This document shows positions 1 through 10,040 of a stretch of DNA of 64,000 nt, piece by piece. Origin of the DNA: Microbacterium invictum (GTDB taxonomy: Bacteria > Actinomycetota > Actinomycetes > Actinomycetales > Microbacteriaceae); the NCBI RefSeq assembly GCF_034421375.1, contig NZ_CP139779.1, positions 868,001 through 932,000 on the forward strand, written 5' to 3'. Positions within the stretch are counted from its first letter, which is position 1. The number at the start of each line of letters is the position of its first letter. Under the pieces are notes generated by a model. That model was not told the origin of the DNA, did no database searches, and worked only from the letters and a program-made list of their open reading frames with translations. The position numbers and the translations under genes were made by a program.

Positions 1-120
1 TACGATGTGCAGATCGGGCGCCTCGCCGGCCGGTCCACCACCGTCGCTCCGCGCGACGGGAAGGGGTACGACCCTTCGGATCGACGGTGCGACGCTCGTG
101 ACATCGAACGGGGGGACTGA
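1..120 (+). CDS. possible 3' end of an upstream gene
   Basis: The first reading frame is open from the left edge to a TGA at 118-120, three bases before the LacI start. The first two dozen codons end mostly in G or C, as in neighbouring genes, which is why I list it. No domain can be recognised in 39 codons, and the last dozen codons look less biased. It may be the tail of an upstream sugar-utilisation gene or chance. Confidence 0.3.
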   Translation, partial: YDVQIGRLAGRSTTVAPRDGKGYDPSDRRCDARDIERGD

Positions 121-122
121 AG

Positions 123-1145
123 ATGTCAGGAAGTGTTGCTCGAAGCGGGTGGCAGAGACCCAGCATCTACGACGTGGCCAAGCAGGCCGGCGTGTCGCAC
201 ATGACGGTCTCGCGTGTGTTGAACGGTCACCCGAACATCCGGGAATCGACCCGGGAACGGGTGCTGCAGGCGATCGACGAGATGAACTACACCCGGAGCT
301 CCATCGCCCGGGCCCTCGCCACCCGCCGCGCCATGCGCATCGGGGTGCTCGTTGACAGCCCCGTGCAGTACGGACCCAACAGCACCCTCCGTGCCCTCGA
401 GGGGGCCGCGCGCGACGCCGGCTACGCGATCAGCGCGTTCTCGGTGTCGGACGACGACGGCATGCAGATCGACAGCGGCGTCGTCGACCTCGTCACCCAG
501 GGCGTCGATGCCCTGTGCGTGATCGCCCCCCGTCAGTCATCCCTCGACCTCCTCGGGCAGCAGGCCACCGGACTTCCCACCGTCGTCGTGAAGTCCGAGG
601 CCCACCCCGACATGCACACCGCCGGTGTGGATCAGTGCCAGGGGGCGAAGCTGGCCGTGTCGCACCTCATCTCTCTCGGTCACCGGCGCATCCTGCACCT
701 CGCCGGCCCCATGGACTGGTACGACGCCCGCGTGCGCGAGCAGGGTTGGCGTGATGCGCTGACCGCGGCGGAACTGCCGGTCTCGGATCCCGCGGTGGGC
801 GACTGGACGTCGGATTTCGGGTACGAGTACGGCAGCTCCCTCGAACTCGGCGAGGCGACGGCGATCTTCGCGGCGAACGACCAGATGGCGCTCGGACTCA
901 TCCACGGGCTGAGCGATCGGGGAATCCGCGTGCCCGACGACGTCAGCGTCGTGGGGTTCGACGACCTTCCCGACGCGCGGCACTTCCTGCCGCCGCTGAC
1001 CACTGTCCGACAGGACTTCGCGGCGCTGGGCGCGCTCGCGCTGCAGCTGATCATCGCCGCGATCGAGGGCGAGTCCACCGACGAGCACGACATGATCGAG
1101 CCCGTCCTGATCGTTCGCCGCTCCACGACTGCGCCTCGGGCGTGA
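123..1145 (+). CDS. LacI-family transcriptional regulator of the arabinose operon
   Basis: This is a 340-residue LacI/GalR repressor. An N-terminal helix-turn-helix (IYDVAKQAGVSHMTVSRVL, near residues 15-35) is followed by a periplasmic-binding-protein-like effector domain to the end, which is the normal family length. A G-rich ribosome-binding site (GGGGGGA) precedes the ATG. It lies directly upstream of an arabinose-type transporter and araDBA on the same strand, so by context it should respond to arabinose or a derivative (an AraR-like role). The effector itself cannot be read from the sequence. Semi-palindromic candidate operators lie just after its stop codon. Confidence 0.9.
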   Translation: MSGSVARSGWQRPSIYDVAKQAGVSHMTVSRVLNGHPNIRESTRERVLQAIDEMNYTRSSIARALATRRAMRIGVLVDSPVQYGPNSTLRALEGAARDAGYAISAFSVSDDDGMQIDSGVVDLVTQGVDALCVIAPRQSSLDLLGQQATGLPTVVVKSEAHPDMHTAGVDQCQGAKLAVSHLISLGHRRILHLAGPMDWYDARVREQGWRDALTAAELPVSDPAVGDWTSDFGYEYGSSLELGEATAIFAANDQMALGLIHGLSDRGIRVPDDVSVVGFDDLPDARHFLPPLTTVRQDFAALGALALQLIIAAIEGESTDEHDMIEPVLIVRRSTTAPRA

Positions 1146-1211
1146 GCGCGGTAACAGCTGAATAACGAACCGAAGAATGGTGGTTGCGCTCACGTGTTGT
1201 TAGCGCGCACA
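1143..1211. promoter_or_regulatory. candidate LacI operator pair before the CUT2 importer
   Basis: TGTTAGCGCGCACA at 1198-1211 matches the common LacI-family pattern TGTTAGCGCTAACA in most positions. TGAGCGCGGTAACA at 1143-1156 resembles its reverse complement. The centres are 55 bp apart, close to five helical turns. Both lie between the regulator and the binding-protein gene. The assignment is inference from pattern and position; neither site is a perfect palindrome. Confidence 0.4.
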
Positions 1212-1301
1212 ATGAGAGGGCACACCCGATAAGAGTGTCCCGCCGGGGCACAGGGCTTTTCTCTCCGACGAAGACGCGTCGGAGAGTCTCAAGGAGGAGA
1301 A

Positions 1302-2312
1302 ATGGCACAGAAGAAGCGGATGCTCGGCCTGCTCGGCTTCGTCGGCGCGGGCGCGCTGGCACTCGGGCTCGCCGGCTGCGCGAGCGGCGGCGGCGATGAC
1401 GCCGGCTCCGGCGACGGCGGCGACAGCGGCGATCTCGTCACCGTGGGGTTCGTCGCGGTCGGACCCGAGGGCGGCTGGCGAAACGCCAACGAGCAGGCCA
1501 TCAGGGACGCCTTCAGCCAGGAGGCGGGCTTCGACCTGAAGTACGCTCCTGCCGCGAGCCCCACCGACCAGAAGTCCCAGATCGACGCGTTCGCGACATT
1601 CGTCAACGACGAGGTCGACGCCATCCTCCTCACCGCCACCGAGGCGTCGGGCTGGGAGGACTCGCTCGAGCTGGCTCAGGAGGCCGAGATCCCCGTCATC
1701 CTCCTCGACCGCGGTGTCGAGGCCAGCGAAGACCTCTACGTCACCCGTATCGCTCCCGACAACGTGAACGTCGCGGCGTCGGTCGGCGAGTGGGCGCTGG
1801 AGACCTTCCCCGAGGGTGCGAACTACTACACGCTCGAGGGTGTCCCCGGACTCTCCGTCGTCAACGAGCGTAACGAGGGCTTCGACATGGCGATCGAGGG
1901 TGCGTCGGGATGGAACAAGGTCGGCGCCCAGACCGCAAACTGGACCGCCGACGAGGGCAAGTCGGTCATCGAGACCGTGCTCAGCGCGAACCCCGACCTG
2001 CAGTTCATCTTCGCGCAGAACGACGAGATGGGCATCGGTGCGGCCGCCGCGGTGACCGCAGCCGGTCTCGTCCCGGGCGAGGACGTCAGGATCGCCACGA
2101 TCGATGGCACGACGCCGGCTCTCGAAGCGCTCGCATCCGGTGAGCTCAGCTTCGTCGCGCAGTACAACCCCTTCTTCGGCGACCTCGCCGTCGAGGCGGT
2201 CAACGACGCACTCGCGGGCGAAGAGGTCGAGAAGAACATCATTGTCGAGGGTGAGACGTTCAACTCGCCCGAGGCCGGTCAGGCCGCGATCGACGAGGGC
2301 AAGGGCTTCTGA
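1302..2312 (+). CDS. CUT2 sugar ABC transporter substrate-binding lipoprotein
   Basis: A 336-residue periplasmic-binding protein of the ribose/galactofuranose type (YtfQ-like). The N-terminus has two basic stretches, a hydrophobic segment and a lipobox LAGC, with Cys near residue 26, followed by a Gly/Asp/Ser linker. Signal peptidase II processing and membrane anchoring are therefore expected. Typical motifs of the family include the DAILL-type strand and an ATIDGTTPALEAL segment near the C-terminus. AAGGAGGAGAA gives a strong ribosome-binding site. It is the first gene of the transporter-araDBA operon, so arabinose (pyranose or furanose) is the likely ligand. Confidence 0.9.
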   Translation: MAQKKRMLGLLGFVGAGALALGLAGCASGGGDDAGSGDGGDSGDLVTVGFVAVGPEGGWRNANEQAIRDAFSQEAGFDLKYAPAASPTDQKSQIDAFATFVNDEVDAILLTATEASGWEDSLELAQEAEIPVILLDRGVEASEDLYVTRIAPDNVNVAASVGEWALETFPEGANYYTLEGVPGLSVVNERNEGFDMAIEGASGWNKVGAQTANWTADEGKSVIETVLSANPDLQFIFAQNDEMGIGAAAAVTAAGLVPGEDVRIATIDGTTPALEALASGELSFVAQYNPFFGDLAVEAVNDALAGEEVEKNIIVEGETFNSPEAGQAAIDEGKGF

Positions 2313-2344
2313 GCCAGCTCTCCTTCGGGTGAGAGCATGAGCCA

Positions 2345-2383
2345 TGCGCGCGGGGGCCGCCGTTCCGGTGGCCCTCGCGTGCA
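2345..2383 (+). promoter_or_regulatory. intercistronic hairpin after the binding-protein gene
   Basis: Positions 2345-2361 pair with 2367-2383 over 17 bp, with three G-T wobbles and no gaps, around a GTTCC loop. No T-run follows. It sits between the binding protein and the ATPase gene, where such structures are known in other sugar operons to protect the upstream message or cause partial termination, raising binding-protein levels over membrane components. Confidence 0.7.
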
Positions 2384-2434
2384 CATGTCTCGCATCCGCA
2401 GGGCTTTCCCGCACCACGAAGGAAACACGCAGCC

Positions 2435-4012
2435 ATGAGTGAACCTCTCGCGATCGTCGAGGTCCGCAACGCGTCCATCAGCTTCCCCGGAGTGAAGGCA
2501 CTCGACGACGTCAGCTTCCGGCTGCTCCCCGGCGAGGTGCACACCCTCATGGGCGAAAACGGCGCGGGAAAGTCGACGCTCATCAAGGCGCTCACCGGCG
2601 TCTACCAGATCGATTCGGGCGAGATCGTCGTCGCCGGCCAGGTGCGGCACTTCGCCGGCACCGCGTCTGCACAGGCCGCGGGGATCTCCACGGTCTACCA
2701 GGAAGTCAACCTGTGCACGAATCTCACCATCGGTGAGAACGTCATGCTCGGGCACGAGGTGCGCGACTGGCGCGGGATCAATTGGCGCAAGACGCACGCC
2801 CGAGCCAGAGACGGCCTCGCCCGTCTGGGCCTGGGTGACCTCGACCCGCGTGCGCCTCTCTCGTCGATCTCCATCGCCCTCCAGCAGCTCGTCGCCATCA
2901 GCCGCGCGATGGTCACCAACTCGAAAGTGCTGATCCTCGACGAGCCCACCTCCAGCCTGGACGCCAACGAGGTCGAGGTGCTGTTCGGTGTCATCCGCCG
3001 CCTCCGCGATCAAGGCGTCGCCATCCTCTTCGTCTCGCACTTCCTCGACCAGGTCTACGCGATCAGCGACCGCATCACGGTCCTGCGCAACGGCACCTTC
3101 GTCGGCGAGTACCTCACGCGCGACCTCGATCGCACCCAGCTCATCTCGAAGATGATCGGCAAGGATTTCGAAGCGCTGCGGGCCCTCGGATCCAATCGTC
3201 AGACCCAGCAGCGCGACCGCACGGCGACGCCGCTCTTCGCGGCCGAGAATCTCGGCCGCAAGGGCGCGATCGCGCCCACCGACCTCGACATCCACGCCGG
3301 CGAGGTGGTCGGTTTCGCGGGTCTGCTCGGAGCCGGCCGTACCGAGCTCGCGAGGCTCATCGCGGGGGCGGACAGGGCCGATTCGGGAACCGTGCGGATC
3401 CGCGGTGAGAAGGTTTCGCTCACCTCGCCCGTCGCGGGATTGTCGCAGGGCATCGCGTACTCGACCGAGAGCCGTCGAGACGACGGCATCGTCGGCGATC
3501 TGAGCGTGCGCGAGAACATCATGCTCGCCGTGCAGGCTCGCCGAGGATGGCTCCGCCGCGTTCCGGCACGCGAGGTCGACCAGCTCGTGAAGACCTACAT
3601 GGAGCGCTTCAGCGTTCGCCCGAACGACCCTGACCGTCCGATCCGTCTGCTCTCGGGCGGAAACCAGCAGAAGGTGCTGCTCGGTCGCTGGCTGGCCACC
3701 GACCCCGATCTCCTCCTGCTCGACGAGCCGACACGCGGGATCGACGTCGGAGCGAAGGCCGACATCCAGGAGACCGTGGCCGAGCTCGCGGAGGGCGGCA
3801 TGGGTGTGGTGTTCATCTCGTCCGAATTGGAAGAGGTCGTCCGGCTCTCGGAGCGCATCGTGATCCTGAAGGACCACGAGAAGGTGGGCGAGGTCGTGAA
3901 CGGGCCGGGAGTGACCGCCGAGAGCATCGTCTCGATCATCGCCACCGAGACGGAGGGGCATGCGGCGACCTCGACCGAAGCGGCCGCACGCCACGAAGGG
4001 GAAGCGTCATGA
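2435..4012 (+). CDS. CUT2 sugar ABC transporter ATP-binding protein (two NBDs)
   Basis: A 525-residue tandem ATPase of the RbsA/AraG/YtfR class. The first half has a Walker A (GENGAGKST, near residue 43) and Walker B (LILDEPTSSLD). Its signature motif is degenerate (SSISIALQQL). The second half has a canonical signature LLSGGNQQKV and Walker B LLLLDEPTRGIDVG, but its Walker A position (GLLGAGRTEL) is non-canonical, as is usual for this class. It energises import through the two permeases that follow, and its stop overlaps the next start (ATGA). Confidence 0.93.
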   Translation: MSEPLAIVEVRNASISFPGVKALDDVSFRLLPGEVHTLMGENGAGKSTLIKALTGVYQIDSGEIVVAGQVRHFAGTASAQAAGISTVYQEVNLCTNLTIGENVMLGHEVRDWRGINWRKTHARARDGLARLGLGDLDPRAPLSSISIALQQLVAISRAMVTNSKVLILDEPTSSLDANEVEVLFGVIRRLRDQGVAILFVSHFLDQVYAISDRITVLRNGTFVGEYLTRDLDRTQLISKMIGKDFEALRALGSNRQTQQRDRTATPLFAAENLGRKGAIAPTDLDIHAGEVVGFAGLLGAGRTELARLIAGADRADSGTVRIRGEKVSLTSPVAGLSQGIAYSTESRRDDGIVGDLSVRENIMLAVQARRGWLRRVPAREVDQLVKTYMERFSVRPNDPDRPIRLLSGGNQQKVLLGRWLATDPDLLLLDEPTRGIDVGAKADIQETVAELAEGGMGVVFISSELEEVVRLSERIVILKDHEKVGEVVNGPGVTAESIVSIIATETEGHAATSTEAAARHEGEAS

Positions 4013-5106
4013 ACCGTCTCAAGATCGCGCTGCGCACGCCCTGGTTCTGGGCCATTGTCGGAATCGCGCTGCTGCTGACGATCAACACTCTGAAGGATCC
4101 GGGCTACCTGGCGCTCAGCGTCAACCCGACGACGGGGCTTCTGACCGGCAACCTCCTCGACATCCTGCGCATCTCGGCGCCGATCATCATGATCGCGCTC
4201 GGCATGACCTTCGTCATCGCCACGGGAGGCATCGACCTCTCCGTCGGCTCGATGATGGCGGTCGGCGGCGCGGTCGCCATGGAGACCCTCTCGAGCCTGG
4301 ACGGGGCAGCGCCCGTGGGGGCGATGCTGACGGCGATCGGACTGGCGCTCGCCCTGGCGATCGTCCTCGGCGCGATCAACGGCTTCCTCGTCTCCGTCAT
4401 CGGGCTGCAGCCCTTCATCACGACACTGATCATGATGCTCGCAGCCCGCGGAATCGCCCGCGTGATCACTGGCGGCCAGAACACCAACGCCACGAACGAG
4501 CCGTTCCGGCTGCTCGCGAACGGACAGATCTTCGGTCTGCCGACGAGTTTCGTCCTGGCGATCGCGATCGTCGTCCTCGTCGCCCTGGTGATGCGCCGCA
4601 CCGCGCTGGGACTCATGATCGAATCGATCGGGATCAACCCCCACGCCAGCCGGCTCGCCGGCATCCGTCCCCGCCCGATCCTCTTCGGCGTGTACGTCCT
4701 CGCCGCTGCCCTCGCCGCTGTCGGCGGGCTGTTCAGCGTCTCGGAAGTCATGACGGTGAGCGTGGGCGGGACGGGCAATCTGATGGAACTCGACGCCATC
4801 CTCGCCGTCGTCATCGGGGGCACCTCCCTCGCCGGCGGGAAGTTCTCCATCGTGGGGTCCACGGTGGGGGCCCTCCTCATCGCCACTCTGAACAAGACCG
4901 TGCTGTTCCTGGGCATCCCCGCCGCGGCCACTCCCGCCTTCAAGGCCGTCGTCATCATCGTCCTCGTGCTCCTGCAGTCCGAGCGCGTCCGCTCGTGGGT
5001 GCTCGGACGGAAGAGAACGCCGCGCACACCCACCGGCGATCCCGGTGGGCCCACTCGACCCGCAGCGGAGCAGGGCACTCCCGTCTCGAAGGAGGCCGTC
5101 GCATGA
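4009..5106 (+). CDS. CUT2 sugar ABC transporter permease (YtfT-like)
   Basis: A 365-residue integral membrane protein of the branched-chain/ribose permease family, with about eight to ten hydrophobic segments. The conserved GMTFVIATGGIDLSVGS motif is near residue 65 and the GTSLAGGKFSIVGS loop is in the C-terminal third. It begins inside the stop codon of the ATPase gene and ends with a hydrophilic Pro/Gly/Thr-rich tail of about 35 residues that probably lies in the cytoplasm. It pairs with the next permease to form a heterodimeric channel, as in the YtfT-YjfF galactofuranose importer. Confidence 0.92.
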   Translation: MNRLKIALRTPWFWAIVGIALLLTINTLKDPGYLALSVNPTTGLLTGNLLDILRISAPIIMIALGMTFVIATGGIDLSVGSMMAVGGAVAMETLSSLDGAAPVGAMLTAIGLALALAIVLGAINGFLVSVIGLQPFITTLIMMLAARGIARVITGGQNTNATNEPFRLLANGQIFGLPTSFVLAIAIVVLVALVMRRTALGLMIESIGINPHASRLAGIRPRPILFGVYVLAAALAAVGGLFSVSEVMTVSVGGTGNLMELDAILAVVIGGTSLAGGKFSIVGSTVGALLIATLNKTVLFLGIPAAATPAFKAVVIIVLVLLQSERVRSWVLGRKRTPRTPTGDPGGPTRPAAEQGTPVSKEAVA

Positions 5107-6164
5107 GCTCTTCGCGCACGCTCGCCGATGCCGTTCCCCCCGTCCCCGACCTTCCCGAGAGCAGGGGTGCCCGGCGGCTCGCGGGGCTCTGGGAACGCAA
5201 CCAGACGCTGGTTCCCACGCTCGCCGCGCTCGTCCTGCTGTTCGGCATGCTCATCTACGCCGAGATCGCCTACGGCAGGGTCTTCCACGCGGGCACGATG
5301 TCGAGCCTCCTCATCAGCTTCGCGCCGACCATCATCCTCGCCGTCGGCATGACCATCGTGATCGTCTCGGGCGGCATCGACCTGTCGGTCGGCGCGGTCG
5401 TGGCGTTCAGCTCCGTCGCCGGCGTCATGGTCATGAACATCGGCGTGGACGGCTGGGCCTCGATGGCTCTGATGATTCTGTCCGGCGCCACATTCGGGGC
5501 GCTCGCGGGAGTGATGGTCCAGTACTTCAACGTCCAGCCGTTCATCGCGACGCTCGCGATGATGTTCCTCGCGCGAGGTCTGGCATCGATCCTCTCGACG
5601 ACGCCGGTGCAGGCGCCCGAGGGCTCGCCGATCCACCTCCTCGCCACGGATTGGAAGATCCTCGACGGGCCGAGGGTGAACGACTTCACGGTCACGCCCG
5701 GGCTGATCATCGCCGTGCTCGTCGTGCTCGGCGGCATGTTCTACCTGCACCGCAGCCGGAGCGGGCGCACGGTCTACGCCATCGGCGGCAACGAGTCGTC
5801 AGCCGCGCTCATGGGTCTTCCGGTCGCTCGAACACGCGTGGGCATCTACATCATCTCGGGAGCCCTCGCGGGCCTCGCGGCGATCGTGTACACCGCCGAA
5901 GTGGGCGGGAAGGCGCAGAACGTCACGGGCATCGGCTGGGAGCTCGACGCCATCGCCGCCGTCGTCATCGGCGGAACGCTGCTCACCGGCGGCTACGGCT
6001 ACATCCTGGGCTCCGTCGTCGGTGTGTTCGTGATCGCGGCGATGCGCCTCATCATCACCAAGGACGGCACGATCAATCCCGAGTATCTGACGATCATCAC
6101 CGGCGGCGTGCTGCTCGTTTTCGTGCTCCTGCAGCGGGCCCTCACTCGCCGTCGGGCGAGCTGA
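5103..6164 (+). CDS. CUT2 sugar ABC transporter permease (YjfF-like)
   Basis: A 353-residue second permease of the same family, with GMTIVIVSGGIDLSVGA near residue 85 and GGTLLTGGYGYILGS near residue 295. I chose the ATG at 5103 because it overlaps the previous stop (ATGA) and gives the family's usual length; the frame is open further upstream only in antisense-like sequence of the first permease gene. Translational coupling suggests equal expression of the two permeases. The stop codon overlaps the araD start (TGATG). Confidence 0.92.
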   Translation: MSSSRTLADAVPPVPDLPESRGARRLAGLWERNQTLVPTLAALVLLFGMLIYAEIAYGRVFHAGTMSSLLISFAPTIILAVGMTIVIVSGGIDLSVGAVVAFSSVAGVMVMNIGVDGWASMALMILSGATFGALAGVMVQYFNVQPFIATLAMMFLARGLASILSTTPVQAPEGSPIHLLATDWKILDGPRVNDFTVTPGLIIAVLVVLGGMFYLHRSRSGRTVYAIGGNESSAALMGLPVARTRVGIYIISGALAGLAAIVYTAEVGGKAQNVTGIGWELDAIAAVVIGGTLLTGGYGYILGSVVGVFVIAAMRLIITKDGTINPEYLTIITGGVLLVFVLLQRALTRRRAS

Positions 6165-6883
6165 TGACTACTCCCGAGGTCGACGCCGCGATCGAGGCGG
6201 TCCGGAGGGATGTCGCTGCGCTCCACGCCGAGCTGGTGCGGTACGGCCTGGTGGTGTGGACCGGCGGCAACGTCTCGGGCCGGGTGCCGGGGACTGATCT
6301 GTTCGTGATCAAGCCGTCGGGGGTGTCGTACGACGACCTGACGCCGGAGAATATGATCCTCTGCGACCTGGACGGCACCGTGGTCCCCGGAACGCCGGGC
6401 AGCGAGCGGTCGCCGTCCAGCGACACGGCGGCGCACGCGTACGTGTACCGGCACATGCCGGAGGTCGGTGGTGTGGTGCACACCCACTCGACCTACGCGG
6501 TGGCGTGGGCGGCGCGCGGGGAGGAGATCCCCTGCGTCATCACGGCGATGGCGGACGAGTTCGGCGGACCGATCCCGGTGGGTCCGTTCGCGATCATCGG
6601 CGACGACTCCATCGGGCGCGGGATCGTGGAGACCCTCCGCGGGCACCGGTCGCGGGCGGTGCTCATGCAGAACCACGGTCCGTTCACGATCGGGGTCTCG
6701 GCGAAGGACGCCGTCAAGGCGGCGGTGATGGTCGAAGACGTGGCGCGCACCGTGCACCTCGCACGGCAGGGCGGTGAGCTGGTGCCGATCGCGCAGGAGG
6801 CGATCGATCGCCTGTACGACCGCTACCAGAACGTCTACGGCCAGGCCGGAGACGAACGCCGCGAGGGGGAGCACGATCAGTGA
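6164..6883 (+). CDS. araD: L-ribulose-5-phosphate 4-epimerase
   Basis: A 239-residue class II aldolase/epimerase converting L-ribulose 5-phosphate to D-xylulose 5-phosphate, the last step of arabinose catabolism. Visible signatures are the phosphate-binding TGGNVSGR loop near residue 27, KPSG near residue 47, and the zinc-binding HTHSTYA motif near residue 106, with a further histidine in MQNHGPFTIG near residue 171. Length matches E. coli AraD. Its start overlaps the permease stop by one base, and the stop overlaps the kinase start (GTGA), so translation is coupled. Fuculose aldolase is the main alternative, but the araB/araA neighbours decide. Confidence 0.93.
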   Translation: MTTPEVDAAIEAVRRDVAALHAELVRYGLVVWTGGNVSGRVPGTDLFVIKPSGVSYDDLTPENMILCDLDGTVVPGTPGSERSPSSDTAAHAYVYRHMPEVGGVVHTHSTYAVAWAARGEEIPCVITAMADEFGGPIPVGPFAIIGDDSIGRGIVETLRGHRSRAVLMQNHGPFTIGVSAKDAVKAAVMVEDVARTVHLARQGGELVPIAQEAIDRLYDRYQNVYGQAGDERREGEHDQ

Positions 6884-8463
6884 GCGCCGAGGTGATTCGC
6901 GCCGGACGGACGGCGCTGGGGATCGAGTTGGGCTCGACCCGGATCAAGGCCTGCCTGATCGATGCGGATGACCCCGGCCGGGTCCTCGCGACGGGATCGC
7001 ACGCCTGGGAGAACCGGTTCGAGGACCGCATCTGGACCTATGCGCTCGACGACGTCTGGACGGGACTGAGGGCGGCGTACGCCGACCTGGTCGCGGATGC
7101 GGAGCGCCGGTACGGCGTCGCCCCCGAGACCTACGGGGCGCTCGGGATCTCCGCGATGATGCACGGCTATCTCGCGTTCGATGCCGACGGCGAGCTGCTG
7201 GTGCCCTTCCGCACGTGGCGGAACACCACCACAGGGCAGGCGGCCGAAGCCCTCACCGAGGCCTTCGGCGTGAACATCCCACTGCGGTGGTCGGTCGCAC
7301 ACCTCTACCAGGCGGTCCTCGACGGTGAAGCGCACCTTGCAGACCTGGATCACCTCACCACCCTCGCCGGCTACGTCCACGAACAGCTGACGGGCGAGCG
7401 GGTGCTCGGCGTCGGCGACGCGTCGGGAGTGTTCCCCATCGCCGCGGCCGGCACCGACTACGACGGCGCCCTGATCGACCGGTTCGACGCCCTCGTCGCC
7501 GACCGCGCGCCGGCGCTGTCGGCGCGCAAGGTGCTGCCGCGCGTGCTTCGGGCGGGCGAGCCGGCGGGCGTGCTGACCGAGACCGGCGCGCGGCGGCTCG
7601 ACCCGACCGGCGGGCTGCGCCCCGGCATCCCGCTGTGTCCTCCTGAAGGAGACGCGGGCACCGGCATGGTGGCCACCGGAGCGGTCGCCCCGCGCACCGG
7701 CAATGTCAGTGCGGGCACGAGCATCTTCGCCATGGTCGTGCTCGAGCGGCCGATCGCCGGGGTCCACCACGAGATCGACCTCGTCACCACGCCGGCCGGC
7801 GACCCGGTGGCGATGGTGCACTGCAACAACGGTGCGAGCGAGTTCGGCGCCTGGGCGGGGATGTTCTCCCGCTTCGCCCACGCCGCCGGCACGCCGCTCG
7901 GCGCCGACGAGGTGTTCCGGGTGCTCCTGGAGGAGTCGCTCGCCGGTGAGCCCGACGCCGGTGGCCTGCTGGCCTACAACCATCTCTCCGGAGAGCCGAT
8001 CGCCGGCCTCGACGAGGGGCGGCCGATGTTCCTCCGCACCCCCGACAGCCGATTCACCCTGGCCAACGCCATGCGCGCGCAGGTCTACGGCATCTTCGCC
8101 ACCCTCGCGCTCGGCATGCGCGTCCTGGATGCCGAGGGCGTGGAGATCGACCGGATGTTCGGCCACGGCGGGGTCTTCCGCACCGCCGGTGTCGCGCAGC
8201 GATTCCTCGCCGGCGCGTTGAACGCTCCCGTCGCGGTGGGCGACACCGCCGCCGAGGGCGGGCCCTGGGGGATCGCGGTGCTCGCCGCGTACCTCGCCCA
8301 CGCCGAGACACCCCTGTCCACCTACCTGACCGACCACGTCTTCGCCGGCGCCGAGGTGACCACCGTCACCCCGGACGCCGACGACGTCGATGGCTTCGCC
8401 CGCTACCTGACGCGATACCACGAGGGTCTCGCGGCCGAGCGTGCTGCCGCCGACGTGCACTGA
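6880..8463 (+). CDS. araB: FGGY-family carbohydrate kinase, probable L-ribulokinase
   Basis: A 527-residue FGGY sugar kinase. The N-terminal phosphate-1 motif [15 protein letters not shown] is near residue 13, a substrate-side segment [13 protein letters not shown] near residue 85, and the C-terminal ATP-binding [20 protein letters not shown] near residue 430. Translation starts at a GTG that overlaps the araD stop. By position between araD and araA it should phosphorylate L-ribulose. By sequence alone a xylulokinase is hard to exclude, since actinobacterial AraB proteins resemble xylulokinases. Confidence 0.85.
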   Translation: MSAEVIRAGRTALGIELGSTRIKACLIDADDPGRVLATGSHAWENRFEDRIWTYALDDVWTGLRAAYADLVADAERRYGVAPETYGALGISAMMHGYLAFDADGELLVPFRTWRNTTTGQAAEALTEAFGVNIPLRWSVAHLYQAVLDGEAHLADLDHLTTLAGYVHEQLTGERVLGVGDASGVFPIAAAGTDYDGALIDRFDALVADRAPALSARKVLPRVLRAGEPAGVLTETGARRLDPTGGLRPGIPLCPPEGDAGTGMVATGAVAPRTGNVSAGTSIFAMVVLERPIAGVHHEIDLVTTPAGDPVAMVHCNNGASEFGAWAGMFSRFAHAAGTPLGADEVFRVLLEESLAGEPDAGGLLAYNHLSGEPIAGLDEGRPMFLRTPDSRFTLANAMRAQVYGIFATLALGMRVLDAEGVEIDRMFGHGGVFRTAGVAQRFLAGALNAPVAVGDTAAEGGPWGIAVLAAYLAHAETPLSTYLTDHVFAGAEVTTVTPDADDVDGFARYLTRYHEGLAAERAAADVH

Positions 8464-8494
8464 CGATCCGCATTCCCCACAAGAGAAGGACCCC

Positions 8495-10006
8495 ATGACC
8501 CGCACCACCCTTTCGACGAGCTTCGACGACCTGGAGGTCTGGTTCGTCACCGGCAGCCAGAACCTCTACGGCGAGGAGACGCTGCGGCAGGTGGCCGAGC
8601 AGTCCCAGCAGGTCGCCGCGGGCCTCGGACATCTGCCGGTCAAGGTCGTCTGGAAGCCGGTGCGCAAGGATGCGGACTCGATCCGACGGCTGGCGTTGGA
8701 TGTCAACGCGCGCGACAACGTCATCGGTGTGATCGCCTGGATGCACACGTTCAGCCCGGCGAAGATGTGGATCGCGGGTCTGGATGCGCTCCAGAAGCCG
8801 CTGCTGCATCTGCACACCCAGGCGAACGTGGTGCTGCCGTGGGCCGACATCGACTTCGACTTCATGAACCTGAACCAGGCCGCCCACGGCGACCGCGAGT
8901 TCGGGTACATCCAGACCCGCCTGGGGGTGGCGCGAAAGACAGTGGTGGGGCACGTGTCCAACCCCGCGGTGCGTCAGCAGGTCGAGGACTGGCAGCGCGC
9001 AGCGGCCGGATGGGCGGCGGCGCGGTCGCTGAAGCTCGCGCGGTTCGGGGACAACATGCGCTACGTCGCGGTCACCGAGGGCGACAAGACCGAGGCGGAG
9101 CTGCGGTTCGGTGTGCAGGTGAACACCTGGGGCGTGAACGAGCTCGTCGAGGCCGTCGACGCCGCCTCGAACGAGGATGTCGACCTCCTCGTGGAGGAGT
9201 ACACCGACCTGTACGACATCGCCCCGCACCTGCGTCCGGGAGGGGAGCGTCACCAGTCCCTCCGCGACGGCGCCGCGATCGAGTTAGGGCTTCGCGCCTT
9301 CCTCGAGGAGGGCGGGTTCGGGGCGTTCACCACGAGCTTCGAAGACCTCGGCGGGCTGAAGCAGCTGCCCGGCCTTGCGGTGCAGCGACTCATGGCCGAG
9401 GGATACGGATTCGGTGCCGAGGGTGATTGGAAGACCGCGATCCTCGTGCGGGTCGCGAACGTGATGGGCACGGGGCTCCCCGGCGGGGCGAGTCTCATGG
9501 AGGACTACACCTACGACCTGGTACCGGGGGACGAGAAGATCCTGGGCGCCCACATGCTCGAGGTCTCGCCGTCGCTGACGACGGCTCGCCCGCGTCTGGA
9601 GGTGCACCCGCTGGGGATCGGCGGGAAGGACGACCCGGTACGGCTGGTGTTCACCGCCGACCCCGGGCCCGCGTTGGTGGTCGCGATGAGCGACATGCGC
9701 GATCGGTTCCGCCTGGTCGCCAACGTCGTGCAGAACATCGACGCTCCCAACCTCCCCAAACTCCCCGTGGGCCGGGCGGTCTGGAAGCCGCAGCCCGACT
9801 TCGCCACCAGCGCCACCTGCTGGCTGGCCGCGGGCGCCGCGCATCACACGGTCATGACCACGCAGGTGGGCATCGAGGTGTTCCGCGACTTCGCCGACAT
9901 CGCCGCCACCGAACTCCTCGTCATCGACGAGGACACCACCGTCCGCGGGTTCCAGCGCGAACTCCGCTGGAACCAGGCCTACTACCGGCTCGCCCAGGGC
10001 TTCTGA
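8495..10006 (+). CDS. araA: L-arabinose isomerase
   Basis: A 503-residue enzyme converting L-arabinose to L-ribulose in the cytoplasm with a divalent metal. The N-terminus [15 protein letters not shown] is diagnostic, as are [12 protein letters not shown] near residue 86 and HMLEVSP near residue 353, whose histidine is a metal ligand in the family. Length equals that of E. coli and Bacillus AraA. AGAGAAGGA upstream is the ribosome-binding site. It completes an araDBA set fed by the CUT2 importer in front and is followed 34 bases later by the secreted GH43 gene. Confidence 0.95.
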   Translation: MTRTTLSTSFDDLEVWFVTGSQNLYGEETLRQVAEQSQQVAAGLGHLPVKVVWKPVRKDADSIRRLALDVNARDNVIGVIAWMHTFSPAKMWIAGLDALQKPLLHLHTQANVVLPWADIDFDFMNLNQAAHGDREFGYIQTRLGVARKTVVGHVSNPAVRQQVEDWQRAAAGWAAARSLKLARFGDNMRYVAVTEGDKTEAELRFGVQVNTWGVNELVEAVDAASNEDVDLLVEEYTDLYDIAPHLRPGGERHQSLRDGAAIELGLRAFLEEGGFGAFTTSFEDLGGLKQLPGLAVQRLMAEGYGFGAEGDWKTAILVRVANVMGTGLPGGASLMEDYTYDLVPGDEKILGAHMLEVSPSLTTARPRLEVHPLGIGGKDDPVRLVFTADPGPALVVAMSDMRDRFRLVANVVQNIDAPNLPKLPVGRAVWKPQPDFATSATCWLAAGAAHHTVMTTQVGIEVFRDFADIAATELLVIDEDTTVRGFQRELRWNQAYYRLAQGF

Positions 10007-10040
10007 GCGCGCGCATCCCCCACCCAGGAGGAACTCACCG

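Noticed and set aside
5..355. A 116-codon plus-strand frame over the first LacI gene
   Set aside because: It overlaps the helix-turn-helix coding region in another frame and has no recognisable features.
2279..3994. A 571-codon minus-strand frame opposite the CUT2 ATPase gene
   Set aside because: The plus strand carries a complete double ATPase with Walker and signature motifs. The antisense frame is low-complexity charged sequence.
6880..8463. Calling the FGGY kinase a xylulokinase
   Set aside because: Sequence style fits either activity, but the gene is fused by overlap to araD and followed by araA, with no xylose isomerase in the window.
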